From Procambarus clarkii (Eukaryota > Arthropoda > Malacostraca > Decapoda > Cambaridae): a stretch of DNA of 64,000 nucleotides. The translations under genes and the position numbers were made by a program. The stretch is taken from positions 35,385,999 through 35,449,998 of the forward strand of contig NC_091160.1 of assembly GCF_040958095.1 (NCBI RefSeq). Direction: 5' to 3'. Below the pieces are notes generated by a model that saw only the letters and a list, made by a program, of their open reading frames with translations, searched no databases and was not told where the DNA came from. Every line of letters starts with the position of its first letter. Within the stretch, counting starts at the first letter, position 1. Positions 11,480-22,065 of the stretch are shown one piece after another.

Positions 11480-12424
11480 CTAGACGACCACCACATTGTA
11501 GAGAACATTTCCCTGCTGCTGCTGCTGCTGGTAGAGACTGAGCTGTTGCAACAACGTCGTCTCCCGCTGTCTTAGCTGCTGCACTTCCTGCTGAAGACTC
11601 TTCTTCTCTGCATTGACGGTATCCAGCTGTTTCCTCAGCTCCTCCATATTCTTCTTTTGCATGTCGCGATGTCTTTTGGCGTTCATGGCGTTTTTACGCT
11701 TTCTTTCCTGTTCTTCATCCTCAAATGGAGTTTCAATCTCATAAACTTTGACCTTCTTGGGGCGTCGCCTCCTGGGTACTGGGGCAGATCCGTCTTGTGA
11801 CTTACGCTTACGTCCCCGCTTCTTGGGAGCTTCTCCGAACACTTCAGAGGGAGAGACTGTATTCATGTGCTCCACATTTTCGTCCTCGCTAAATGTGACA
11901 AAAGCTGGACTCTGCTCCACTGTACTTGGAATGGGCATCAACACTGTGTACGACTGACCATTCTGGACGCCATTGTCAGTAGTTACATCATTGCTTTGGA
12001 GGACAGTGTAGGTAGTCACATCACCGCTTTGGAGGACACTGTAGGTGGGCTGATTGTCAACTGGGAGGACACTGTAGGTGGGTTGATTGTCAACTGGGAG
12101 GACACTGTAGGTGGGTTGATTGTCAACTGGGAGGACATTGCTGTAGGTGACCTCGTTCCCTGCCGCTGCCTCCACACAGACGGGCATGAGGTCCAATGTT
12201 GTGCAATTCACTATTTCGTCAGATTGTGTGGAATTATCACTGTCATCGTTGGATCCAGCAATAAATTCCCGAAGATCCTGAATTAAGTCTGTCAACTCAC
12301 CGAGTTCCAAGTCGTCAACATTATCTAGAGGAGCCTCACCGCCACCCACGTCGCTTCCGGTCTGTAGCGCCATCTTGATTCCGTTGTTGGCAAGCAGTTC
12401 TTCAATTTCTGGCATATAATCCAT
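11480..12424 (-). CDS. bZIP transcription factor with AT-hook-like segment
   Basis: This 314-residue protein is a probable nuclear DNA-binding regulator. The first in-frame ATG is at 12424; a TGA lies in frame upstream at 12460-12458 with no ATG between, and the 5' leader up to the TATA box has no ATG at all. The N-terminus (1-70) is acidic. Residues 98-130 are three copies of LPVDNQPTYSV, followed by two diverged units. KKRGRKRK (201-208) resembles an AT-hook and RRRRPKK follows. The bZIP fits N-x7-R-x9-L: Asn245, Arg253, then zipper positions Leu263, Val270, Leu277, Leu284, Leu291 and Tyr298. A Gln run (299-304) and a hydrophobic YNVVVV end close it. No intron is apparent. The subfamily is unresolved: the basic core NAMNAKRHR is not typical of CREB, C/EBP, ATF4 or XBP1. 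CREBZF-like or Xrp1-like proteins are possible. Dimer partners cannot be told from sequence. Confidence 0.85.
   Translation of the reverse strand: MDYMPEIEELLANNGIKMALQTGSDVGGGEAPLDNVDDLELGELTDLIQDLREFIAGSNDDSDNSTQSDEIVNCTTLDLMPVCVEAAAGNEVTYSNVLPVDNQPTYSVLPVDNQPTYSVLPVDNQPTYSVLQSGDVTTYTVLQSNDVTTDNGVQNGQSYTVLMPIPSTVEQSPAFVTFSEDENVEHMNTVSPSEVFGEAPKKRGRKRKSQDGSAPVPRRRRPKKVKVYEIETPFEDEEQERKRKNAMNAKRHRDMQKKNMEELRKQLDTVNAEKKSLQQEVQQLRQRETTLLQQLSLYQQQQQQGNVLYNVVVV
12035..12133 (-). repeat. 33-bp coding tandem repeat in the bZIP gene
   Basis: Three units encode LPVDNQPTYSV almost without DNA divergence, which suggests recent expansion. Two older, diverged units follow on the C-terminal side (LQSGDVTTYTV and LQSNDVTTDNGV). 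Confidence 0.9.
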
Positions 12425-12436
12425 CGATGATGTCAA

Positions 12437-12610
12437 AAAGTCTTTGAAATAAATCTCTCAAATACCGTTTACTTCTCGAGCACTACTGATACTTCTATAG
12501 CAGGAGAAAATACGGTGAACACAGTGCAAAAACCTCGCACAACCACACGTCGTAAAGTCCGTGTGTATAATGGCGCGGCGCGCGGCGCCCGGCCTTATAT
12601 AGCCGACGCC
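12437..12610 (-). promoter_or_regulatory. bZIP gene 5' leader and core promoter
   Basis: On the minus strand CTATATAAGG (12602-12593) is a good TATA box inside GC-rich DNA, predicting a start near 12560-12575 and a leader of about 140 bases. CCAAT in inverted orientation lies at 12625-12631, and a TGACGCA half-site on the minus strand lies near 12690. The C-run at 12653-12666 adjoins. The leader lacks upstream ATGs, unlike ATF4-type genes. Confidence 0.6.
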
Positions 12611-12784
12611 CGCCCGCGGCTCCACCAATCAGAAAGCAGCACAACGTATGTCGCCCCCCCCCCCCCGGCCTCGGGGAACACCCGTTCATCTGCGTCACAT
12701 CTCACCTCAAACTAAAATAAATATATTTATACATTAAAAGGAACATTGAAAACAAAAATCTCAAGGAAAATATGCCAATAAAAG

Positions 12785-12862
12785 ACAATAACTGAAACCA
12801 GTTCCATATATATATGTAGCAAACATATATATATATGTAGCAAACATATATATATATGATAA
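12785..12862. repeat. Short tandem repeat with ATATATATGTAGCAAAC units
   Basis: About three units alternate AT runs with GTAGCAAAC. No coding content. Confidence 0.75.
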
Positions 12863-13129
12863 CATATAATATATAATTATTGTAATTATGAATTCAAATT
12901 TTTCCTGGAGCCATTGATATACACGTCTAGACGCATACGCCCACGTACGTCAATTGCCAGGGGGGGCCCTTTGTGTGAAATTGATGGCGCGTGCAACAGG
13001 CCCAGCAATTGCATCAGCCAGACACTATACAGTTGTAACCTGTAGCAGACAGGACCATCTCCTGTTTATGTCTGGTATGGTGGAGGCCCAGCGCGTCTAT
13101 TTCTGCCAACGTGTTTAATTCCTGTGACA

Positions 13130-13960
13130 TACTATGTATCTTGAACTATATATGCCCAACATGAGTGTATGACTATGTATGTGTGCAACGGAAAATATAA
13201 TAATGCCTAAGCACATGCTTGTAGTAGTATATATGTATGTGAGGTGGATTATGTGAAAGTATGCGTGTGATGGATTATGTATGTGCGTGTATGCCTGTAA
13301 CATTATGTGTGTGAGTATGCATATGATGGACTGTCCATGAGTGTATGCCTGTGACGGGCTATATATGAGTGTATGCCTGTGACGGGCTATGTATGAGTGT
13401 ATGCATGTCACGGGTTATTCGTGAGTGTATGCCTGTGACAGACTACTCATGGGTGTATGCCTGTAACGGACTATTCATGAGTGTATGCCTGTGATGGGCT
13501 ATTCATGAGTGTATGCCTGTGACGGACTATTCATGGGTGTATGCCTGTGACGGACTATTCATGAGTGTATGCCTGTGACGGGCTATACATGAGTGTATGC
13601 CTGTGACGGACTATTCATGAGTGTATGCCTGTGACGGGCTATACATGAGTGTATGCCTGTGACGGACTATTCATGAGTGTATGCCTGTGACGGGCTATGC
13701 ATGAGTGTATATGCCTGTGGCAGACTGCATGAGTGTATGCCTGTGACAGGCATGAGTGTATGTTTGTGACAGGCATGAGTGTATGCCTGTGACGGGCAAT
13801 GCATGAATGTATGACTTTGGCGGGCTACAGGCTATGCATGAGTGTATACCTGTGACAAACTATGCTTGAGTGTATGATGGACTATGCCTGTGTATGATGG
13901 ACTATGCACTAATGTATGAGCTCATAAAGTATGTCTGTGACGGATTATGCATGAGTGTAT
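13130..13960. repeat. 28-bp minisatellite, about 25 units
   Basis: Units resemble ATGAGTGTATGCCTGTGACGG followed by a short GCTATTC or ACTATTC. They are most regular between 13400 and 13720 and decay on both sides. There are no unique spacers, so it is not a CRISPR array. The ORF on the minus strand at its left edge is a by-product. Confidence 0.9.
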
Positions 13961-14545
13961 GGCGCAGGTTTATCATTACAGCGTACTTTGGGCTCCATAA
14001 CTACACTAAATCTCAATGATAGATCCAATTTGTGTATAGTATTGTTTGTTAGGAGTGAGTTAGTGTGGTGCAATCATGGCGGGAGCCACGTCATGCAGGC
14101 GCTGCCAGGCACCCTGTGCGAGGCTAGCGACCGCCTCCTCCGTATCGCTTCACCCTTAACCGCACTCTCTTCAACCCGCTATACATTCTGCTATTATCTG
14201 CATGTTATAGACGATTGTTCGTTGGATATCAGCTTTAATATAGAGGCAGAGGAAGCAGTAATCTTTAGAGGGGAATGGGTTTGAATTTTCAGTTGACATG
14301 ACTAGTGCCACGGGTTCGGACGCTCCTCAGCGTACGTCACTGTACGTAAATGTCTCCACCCAACGTCAATAAGAGAGCTTCTTGCCTAATGGAAGTTTTT
14401 CATATTTTTTTTATACTGCTCTTGAGAAGAAACTTAGGTACTGAATTTTGGTTTTATCTGAATTTACTTGAGGGTCACTATCGCTGAAGTGGCCTCGACG
14501 GGGACAGGAAGCCGGTGGCTTGTCGAAGGTCCCCCCCCTATATAT
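13961..14545. other. Non-coding spacer
   Basis: A 109-residue plus-strand frame starts inside the end of the 28-bp minisatellite and has no recognisable domain, splice context or repeats. I do not support it as a gene. A fragment with GGCCTCGACGGGGACAGGAA near 14490 recurs at 20338, so it is part of a repeat. Confidence 0.45.
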
Positions 14546-14547
14546 AA

Positions 14548-14675
14548 ATTTATTTATTTATTTATTTATATACAAGAAGGTATTTTGGGGGGTTAAGAGA
14601 GTACATAGAAATGATGTTGATTTTACATTCTTGTAAATGCCACTAGCACGCATAGCGTTTCGGGCAATGATTAGG
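14548..14675 (-). mobile_element. SINE/LINE tail module, reversed
   Basis: TTTATTTATATACAAGAAGG, then TTACATTCTTGTAA and CGCATAGCGTTTCGGGCA are the reverse complement of the tail found at 41338-41440. Confidence 0.65.
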
Positions 14676-14901
14676 CAAACTGATTGATTAGTTGATTAGA
14701 AATTAGTGGATTAGTTGATAATTTAATTGATTAGGCAAACTAGAATTTAAATGTTAGGCATTAGACAAACTAGAGACGCAAGGACGGCCAGTTCCTTGTT
14801 CCAGCGCCTCAGTGTCGCGATCCAGAGAGGAAATGCTTGCTGTATCTTGCGCACGCACCCAACCTTCGAAGATATGGATGAGTTCTTCGAACAGTGATTG
14901 T

Positions 14902-14905
<4 letters not shown>

Positions 14906-14987
<82 letters not shown>
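14906..14987. repeat. (GT)n microsatellite
   Basis: About 40 GT units without interruption. The Cys/Val repeat frame across it is not a gene. Confidence 0.95.
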
Positions 14988-14991
<4 letters not shown>

Positions 14992-15479
14992 CTAAACTGT
15001 ATTAATGTAATTAAAAAAATAATAGGGGTGGTAGAAGAAAATATTAAAGTGTTCAGTGAGAATCCACAAGGTCTTCTGTGAATACTCTTTATTTTCTTCT
15101 CAGAGGCTATGGGTCTCTACAATTGCACCAGAGGTGATACCCCCATATAATTAATGATTTATATTTTTAGTGACAATTATTACCAAATTTTTTTTTTATT
15201 CTTTTCAAAAATTTTCAGCAGTAAGATATTTCTATAAATAACACGTGTATAAAATTTTCATCAAATTCATACTGAAAGTTGTATGACAAAATACCCAAGA
15301 GACAAGTAAGGCAGCAGTATCAATGGGTAGGTACATTTTATAGGCTATGAATATCATTAATCCAAACTAATATAGTAGTTAAATTCATTCTGACAGTTTT
15401 TTTTTATCTTTATTAAATAATATACAATATAAAAGTCATAGAATCTCACTGATAAAGGGCCAATAACTGGACGGTGACC

Positions 15480-15625
15480 GCTTACAAGGCCGCGCTCTTG
15501 GCTAGCCTTGACAGATGTAGCCTAGTAGGGGGAGGGGGGGGGGGTAGAAATAGCCTAAGCTACTCTATCCCTTTGAGATGTATTTTTTATTGTCTCAATA
15601 AACATACTTGAACTTGAATGTAGTC
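15480..15625 (+). mobile_element. LINE-like 3' tail
   Basis: The block includes GGCCGCGCTCTTGGCTAGCC, a G-run, CTCTATCCCTTTGAGATGTA and CTCAATAAACATACTTGAAC, a polyadenylation-like end typical of a retroposed element. It is interrupted by the G homopolymer. Confidence 0.5.
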
Positions 15626-15734
15626 TAGCATGCTTCCTGTTTGACCCCACCCCCCGTTTTAAGACAGACAAAAGGTGACAGAGTTGCATGACTCAACAGC
15701 AACTGAGGGTGTCTGAGTGGTGTGGCCCCCCCCC

Positions 15735-16195
15735 CTCACCATCACCCGGACCCGGTTGAATTAGGTGTGATAGGAAAGAAATTACTGACTCCCAACGACC
15801 TGAAAGCACTAGTATAAACTGTGCGACACAGTGGTTGCCAGGATCACGTTGGGTTACCGTTACCTGTGGCAGGTGGCTGCAGGTGACGGATCTCCCAATC
15901 CTGAGCACTCCAGGTGCAAACTCTGTGAGCAGGAACTGCGGCATGATCTCCCGCACTACATTACCGAATGCCCAGTTATTAGACCTTTCAGACCTGTTGG
16001 CATGAGGCACCTGGAGCTTTGCAATTACTTTATTCACTCTCGTGTTCTTGAAGATATCCTCATATTGCACCTAAAATTTGTCAGTGCAGACTACTGAACA
16101 TATGGCCCTGTATGACTAATCATTATAACCTGCCAGTGCAGACTACTTATCACATGCCTCTGTATGACTAACCATCCTGTGTGATGGGGATTTTT
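15735..16195 (+). mobile_element. LINE C-terminal fragment with zinc-finger-like segment
   Basis: Frame MVARITLGYRYLWQV leads to CKLCEQELRHDLPHYITEC, a C-x2-C...H...C arrangement typical of the zf-RVT region at the C-terminus of Jockey/I-like LINE ORF2. The frame stops after about 88 residues and runs into a tail containing CTGTGTGATGGGGATTTTT. Confidence 0.7.
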
Positions 16196-16209
16196 TAGCA
16201 TCACGTAGC

Positions 16210-16680
16210 TATCTTTTTCACCATTAAATTGCAGCTCTTTGTTTTCTTCTCATTTGTGATGAGAGTGGGCTTTTGTCTTGTTTGTGGAGAGTGAAACCGA
16301 GTTCAACACACTTTCTTTCAAGGAGCTGAAAGGACCGTTTACTTTTGTTATCGTTGGGGGCTTGTATTAGAACATAATCTGCATATCCCACTTGTATTCC
16401 TTCTGAAAATTCAATGTTAGCAGTGTCATTCATGAGGATGTTGATTACTGTGAGACTTGACACGCCCTGAGGGGTCGCAGGTTCCGTATTCATTGCGATA
16501 TTTTTTGAGATATTGAGATATTGTTCTCCAAAACTGCTCCGTTGAAGCAGACCGCAGCTTTCCTTCCTATGAGATATTCTTCAATCCATTTCACGAGTTT
16601 CCCCTTGACACCCATGCATGCAAGGTGATATATTGTAAAGAAAATATATTGTAAACAAAATTGAACTATAAACAGCACCT
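16210..16680 (-). mobile_element. LINE reverse transcriptase fragment
   Basis: On the minus strand, GVKGKLVKWIEEYLIGRKAA and VCFNGAV precede TPQGVSSLTVINILMND and IQVGYADYVLIQA. These correspond to RT palm motifs: PQG, and the catalytic YADD box read here as YADY. LLERKCVELGFTLHKQ follows. A frame break separates the two pieces, so it is dead. Confidence 0.8.
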
Positions 16681-17019
16681 TGTTTGACTTCCATTTTTAA
16701 GGAGAAATTATCAGAGAAGATATTACTCCATTTCACAGCTAATTTGCATACCTGATAAGAAATATATTAATATCTAATGATGACAGGATATATATTTTTT
16801 GCTAAGCAAGTCATTAATTCAACAAGTATATTATGAGATACTTTGTTTAACAGTGTGTTTATTGCAATAGCTCTATAGATCCAGTATAGTATAGATATAT
16901 ACATAGGAACATCCAGTTTTGGTATTTGCATGTTTTTACATGTTAAAGAGACTATCATAACTTCCACTTTTTAACTTTCTACTGCTTTCTCGGCCATTAC
17001 AGGGGTTACAGACTGTAGG

Positions 17020-17312
17020 GTGTATGTGGGCGGTAGTTTATTGTGCACCCCATACTCATCCTGTGGGCGGTAGATTATTGTGCACCCCATACTCATCCTG
17101 TGGGCGGTAGTTTATTGTGCACCCCATACTCATCCTGTGGGCGGTAGATTATTGTGCACCCCATACTCATCCTGTGGGCGGTAGATTATTGTGCACCCCA
17201 TACTCATCCTGTGGGCGGTAGATTATTGTGCACCCCATACTCATCCTGTGGGCGGTAAATTATTGTGCACCTCATACTCATCCTGTGAGCGGTAGTTTAT
17301 TGTGAACTCTGT
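17020..17312 (-). repeat. 37-bp tandem array, about 8 units
   Basis: Each unit reads GGGCGGTAGATTATTGTGCA then CCCCATACTCATCCTGT. In reverse complement it contains the ACAGGATGAGTATGGGGTGC core of the dispersed repeat at 7495-7605 and 25075-25195. Confidence 0.9.
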
Positions 17313-17909
17313 ATACTTATCTACACTCCCCTACAGTTAGAAAAAATTACAGTTGGCTAAAATTTTTAGTAATAGATCATTTTTCATAAAATACGAACAC
17401 ATTTCTTGAACATTTGTGATACAGTTATTTCTAAATTCAATATATATTTTTAGCAGGTAATGCAAACTCCCTGAGAAACCAAGAACTTCAGCAAAACGCT
17501 ACAATCTAAGGAAGGAAAGAACTATCAAAGGAAAGCGCCAAATCATTACGACTATATAGCACTTGGAAGGAGTCAGGATAAGGATTTGGGATGGGACGGA
17601 GGGAAGGGAATGGTGCCCAACCCCTTGGACGGTCGGGGATTGAACACCGACCTGCATGAAGACCGTTGCTCTACCGTCCAGCCCAAGTGGTTAAATCTAA
17701 GACAAAGTGAATTTTACAATATCCCACTTATCATTTATCATTACTACAACCATGAAAGAGAATACGTCTGAACGTATTCCTACACATTTGAATGCATGGA
17801 AGCAAGCCTGTGGGACGCTGTCTTGCCTGGATAATTAATAGTGCGTCACTATTCTCTTAATGGTGTGACTCATTGGAGGTTGTGCGTGTCATTCGCTGTC
17901 AGTAGCCTA

Positions 17910-18065
17910 AGTTATAAATATCCTGAGTTATCCAGTTTATCCAGGATAAACTCAGTTATGCAGTTTATCCTGGATAAACTCAACTATCAAATGTATCCTG
18001 AATAAACTCAGTTATCCTGGATATTATCCTGAGTTATCCAGTATCCTGAGTTAAGTATCCTTGCG
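17910..18065. repeat. Quasi-palindromic repeat of GTTATCCAG / CTGGATAA words
   Basis: Repeated TATCCTGAGTTATCCAG and TTTATCCAGGATAAACTCAG units in both orientations could form several alternative hairpins. Confidence 0.75.
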
Positions 18066-18069
18066 TTTG

Positions 18070-20640
18070 ACCAGCGCTTGCATGTGCCAAGAAATATTTT
18101 CCTTTTGTGCAAGGATTAAGGTGGGTTTGCCTGAGCAATTGTGATGTCTAACCTCTACATTGTGGGTCACTTTTTATACCTGACATTATCCGTCCAATAA
18201 TACATATATTACACAACTGGCTATTTGGTATAATTAGGCTATCGTGACTGGCTGTCACCCAACCTAGCAATCACCATTTTACGACTGAGCATCTTGATTA
18301 ACGCAGATTTCTTAATTAACTTTGCGTGGGAACTGCCGACAGATAGCGGAGACAATCGCTTATTGTTATCATGTTATGCAACGATAGGGATAACTTAGTT
18401 ATCTGCCTGAGGTACCCTCCAAGCATGCCAGTATTCACATATACACACACCTCCCTCGGCGCTACACCTCAGGTTTGTTGCTGAGGCTACATCTGCAAGT
18501 GAGTTGGCTTGTATAGCTTGGTCATGGGCGGTGTTAGCATGAGTTTAGTCTTTTTAACAGTGATGTAAGCCCCTTCATGTAAGGTCACGTGATCAAGTTT
18601 ATTGTCGGACTGTACCTTGTCTTGCTATCTCCAGAATTGAGCTCTATATATAGTCATGTGTTGTTTTAACTCATTTTTCCTTCACGCATTATATGCCTGC
18701 TTTTGTACAATCTATATGTTGTAGTTGTGTTACTGTACTGGCTTAATAGCATTAACGAGTGGATAGGAAAATTTTTTGTCTTCTATTCTCTATAGATAAA
18801 ATTAACCGGTATATATACTATTTACCCCAGAAATATATCATAATTATAATTCGTGATTTGATAATGAATGTGAATGGCTTTCTATCAGCATAATTGTAGG
18901 TAATGAACATATTTAACATGTTAGTGAAGCAAAAATGTACATTGATTGTTTCTTAACTGCTTTAAATTCAAGCAATTATTACTGAATAGTATAAAGTTAA
19001 AATAATTTCATGACCACTCGATGGGTAGCGGTGAATCTCCAAGCAAGATAAAGATATATAATGCAAAATATATTGGCAAATATTACTCATATTATTATTA
19101 TAAGGAAATCAATTCCCATTTGCCAGTTCAAAAGAGAACTTCTATAGATTGGTGTTGACAACAGAAAACAAACGTGTAGAGGCATAATAATAAGGGGGGG
19201 GGAGGGAGGAGAAAAAGGGATTGGGGGGGTTGGTGAGGGAGAGGTCAGAAGTGGTGAAAGATAAATAAGAACAGGAATCAAATGTAACTATATAGTTCAG
19301 CATCAAATATATCTAATTGCTTAGCATAAATAATATGTTCCTGGATGGATAACGCGACTCTGGGGGCCGATGATAAATAATTCAAATTCAAATTTAAAAA
19401 TTCAAAACTGTAAGCTGACTAAACGTCCGGAATGGAAGTTATGGGGGGGGGGGGGGGGGTAGGGGGATCCGTTGGAGCTGGAGGCTGTGGTAAGGGGAAT
19501 GGGAGGAGCTGGTGAGGGGAGTGGGTGGAGATGGTGAGGGGAGAGGGTGGAGATGGTGAGGGGGGTGTGTGGTAAGGAGTAAAGGCAGAGAGAGGAGTAG
19601 CCTACACTATTAGTACAAGGGTTCCAGACTTTAGAGCAGGAGCTATATAGTGTCTTGGTGCAGAGGCCGGCGACTGCAGTTGATGGACACGGTGCACCTC
19701 CATTATTCATCCTGTGATCGGTAAAAGAAACGTTGTACAGAGGGTGCTATCTGCATGTTGAGTTATATTGAGGGCAAAGGCGGTCACCCATTCAGTTACA
19801 AGCCAGCATCAACATGAATTGTTTAACTTGACTGATCGAGCGACGCGCGTAAGTCATCCTCTGAAATACGATCTGTGCTACAAAATGGGATTGTAGAGTG
19901 CGATTAATAAGAGATTGTGGGAGTGTATAGTGCAAAAGTAACGTGTTTTTTTTTTTTATAGACAACATTTTTTTGGTTTAATTAGTATAGTGGCACAAAA
20001 TGGATTCGGGTACCGGACCATATATTATATTTTATCAAACTAATTAATTTAAATTGTGATAAACTAATTACAATCACGTGCTCTCGCTACCTGAAGTAGG
20101 AACACCTGCCTGAAATTTGACTAAGAATTTGTCGTACATATTATATAAGTGTGAATGACGTATTTATATATTTTCTTGAAGTTTTGTTGTGTTAATTAAA
20201 TGCTGAAATTTGTTGACATTCCATCACATATATGATGCAAGGTGTGTGAATGTTTTGCTGATACAGGTCTATCAACTGCTGTAATGCAGACTATATAACC
20301 TGCTGAACATTACCTGAGGGCCGCTATCTCTCTAATGGCCTCGCCGGGGACAGAAAGCAGGCGACTTGTCAAAGATCTCTCATTTTTTCATGAGGATTTT
20401 TTTCCATCTGAATTTTGACAAGTAATGTGTTGGTCATGCAAACTATGCGTACCATAAACAAGAAGAAAATCTTGGCAGTTATGTAGTTATGGCTTCAGCG
20501 GGTATGTAGGCAGTTCCATGGGTGTATCACCATATGGGTGGAAAAAGCGTCTCATAGGTTTTGTCCTACACTGTGGCTTGTTGAGCTTGAAGCTGTTGTC
20601 CCTTGTATGTGATATAGTCGGGGTCGTTCTTGACTTACCA
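18070..20640. other. Intergenic DNA, no gene seen
   Basis: AT-rich sequence with G homopolymer runs near 19194 and 19442-19460 and a G-rich 19460-19580 block. Short frames here have no motif. A repeat fragment lies near 20330-20375 (GGGGACAGAAAGC). Confidence 0.55.
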
Positions 20641-20649
20641 TCGGGAATT

Positions 20650-20870
20650 CTAAGAGGGGTCAGAAATGGCCGGGCGCGTCTTCTAGTATCACCTAATGCA
20701 CCTGTTCAACTAGCAGTAAATAGGTACCCAGGAGTTTGTCAGCTTGTTGTGGGGCTGCATCCTGGGGAGGGTCAATAGTTCGATCCCCGGCGGGGGGGGG
20801 GGGGGACTTCTATATTAGCCTAACATGTATATTTATACTGGCTGCCTGTCCTCCGATACAACACATTATT
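20650..20870 (+). mobile_element. SINE remnant
   Basis: CTAGCAGTAAATAGGTACCC, GGGCTGCATCCTGGGGAGGG and GGCTGCCTGTCC follow the same order as the SINE body at 54105-54310 and, reversed, at 3610-3800. A G-run interrupts it. Confidence 0.65.
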
Positions 20871-21011
20871 ATTACTACAGTATGTTAAAGGTGTTAATGA
20901 GATGACTCCCGGCCGTCATGTGTAGTGTGTCCTGTGGCCATTTACCCCTGTGGTAGGAAAGTTGGCTAAGTTATAGGATCAACTTTGTTGCTCTGTGCTG
21001 AACCTTCTTCA

Positions 21012-21263
21012 GGGGAGCCGGTGGCTGAGTGGACAGAACACTGGATGCGTGACGAACCTGTGGTCCCGGGTTCGATCTAGGACGCCGTCGAGAAACAATG
21101 GGCAGAGTTTCTTTCACCCTGATGCACCTGTTACCTAGCAGTAAATAGGTACCTGGGAGTTAGTCAGCTTTCACTGGCTGCTTCCTGGGGGTGGAGGCCT
21201 GGTCGAGGACCGCGGGGACACTAAAGCCCCGAAATCATCTCAAGATAACCTCAAGATAACCTC
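21012..21263 (+). mobile_element. Well-kept tRNA-derived SINE
   Basis: The tRNA-like head has an A box TGGCTGAGTGG (21022-21032) and a B box GGTTCGATCTAGG (21069-). The body holds TTACCTAGCAGTAAATAGG and GTCGAGGACCGCGGGGACAC. It ends in a repeated CTCAAGATAAC. It is the most intact SINE in the window. Pol III transcription is inference from the boxes. Confidence 0.85.
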
Positions 21264-21400
21264 CCCACAGCAGATGTCTTTCTGAAGATAAAGTCTCTAT
21301 GCTTGGATACAATAATCCGAGTGGGGCGCACCAGAGATTTATACAGTTGAATAACTACCTTCTTTTCCCTGAAATCGAAATTACATGTAACTTTTCTTAT
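21264..21400 (-). mobile_element. LINE RT C-terminal fragment
   Basis: The minus strand reads FDFREKKVVIQLYKSLVRPT then KHRDFIFRK, a typical stretch just after the RT domain in CR1/Jockey-like LINEs. Confidence 0.65.
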
Positions 21401-21814
21401 AATTTAGTTGAATTTTTTTTTTTACGGCAACTCCCACTTGGAGGTGTGAAAGAGGTATATATTTGCTTGTGAGTTATTGAATTAATCAAAGCATTATATA
21501 ACTCCTCATGTTCCTTGTAGAGAGTTAAATGTACGGTTATTAATGCTGTTAATGTCTGAATATGTCCATGTATGAGGCGGCTCGTTTTTGTGTCCTATTG
21601 AATTGGCTACTCCCTAATTCTCCAGTATGTTTTTGTCAAAGATTATATGCCATATTTGGGGTTTGCAGTGTATGCAATCAGATGATGTTAGTGTGAAATG
21701 TTAATTATCGATAGTCCACCGGTCGTTGGTACCAAACATGTACCGACATGAACCTTGTGATGTCACAGTGACGTCACACCTCGTGCCCACCCGCTGGTAT
21801 GGTGGCCTCAGTTT

Positions 21815-21945
21815 ACCAGTCATGTTAGCCCCAGTTTTGGGTCATGTTAGCCCCAGTTTTGGGTCATGTTAGCCCCAGTTTTGGGTCATGTTAGCCCCAG
21901 TTTTGGGTCATGTTAGCCCCAGTTTTGGGTCATGTTAGTTCCAGT
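21815..21945. repeat. 22-bp tandem array, about 5-6 units
   Basis: Units are CATGTTAGCCCCAGTTTTGG plus GT. More diverged relatives (GTTACACGTGTCAT...CCCCAGTTTA) continue to about 22060. Confidence 0.9.
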
Positions 21946-22065
21946 TTACCAGTCATGTTACACGTGTCATAGTATCCCCAGTTTATCAGCCTTTTGTTGC
22001 AAGTGTCATTGTAGCTCCAGTTTACCAGTCTTGTTTTATGTCATGTTAACCCTAGTTTACCAATC

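Noticed and set aside
11867-12286. 139-codon plus-strand frame with repeated VGGLIVNWED
   Set aside because: It is antisense to the bZIP coding repeat and follows from it.
12425-12436. N-terminal extension of the bZIP protein by four residues (MTSS)
   Set aside because: The codon at 12436-12434 is TTG, not ATG. The first in-frame ATG is at 12424.
12515-12715. 66-codon plus-strand frame over the bZIP promoter
   Set aside because: It lies in GC-rich promoter DNA and has no motif; low complexity explains it.
13130-13960. Possible CRISPR-like array (also 17020-17312 and 22066-22602)
   Set aside because: The repeats are directly adjacent with no unique spacers, and the setting is a eukaryotic genome. 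These are minisatellites.
13955-14284. 109-codon plus-strand frame
   Set aside because: It begins inside the 28-bp minisatellite and shows no domain or splice context.
14812-15081. 89-codon frame with Cys-Val repeats
   Set aside because: It is a translation of the (GT)n microsatellite.
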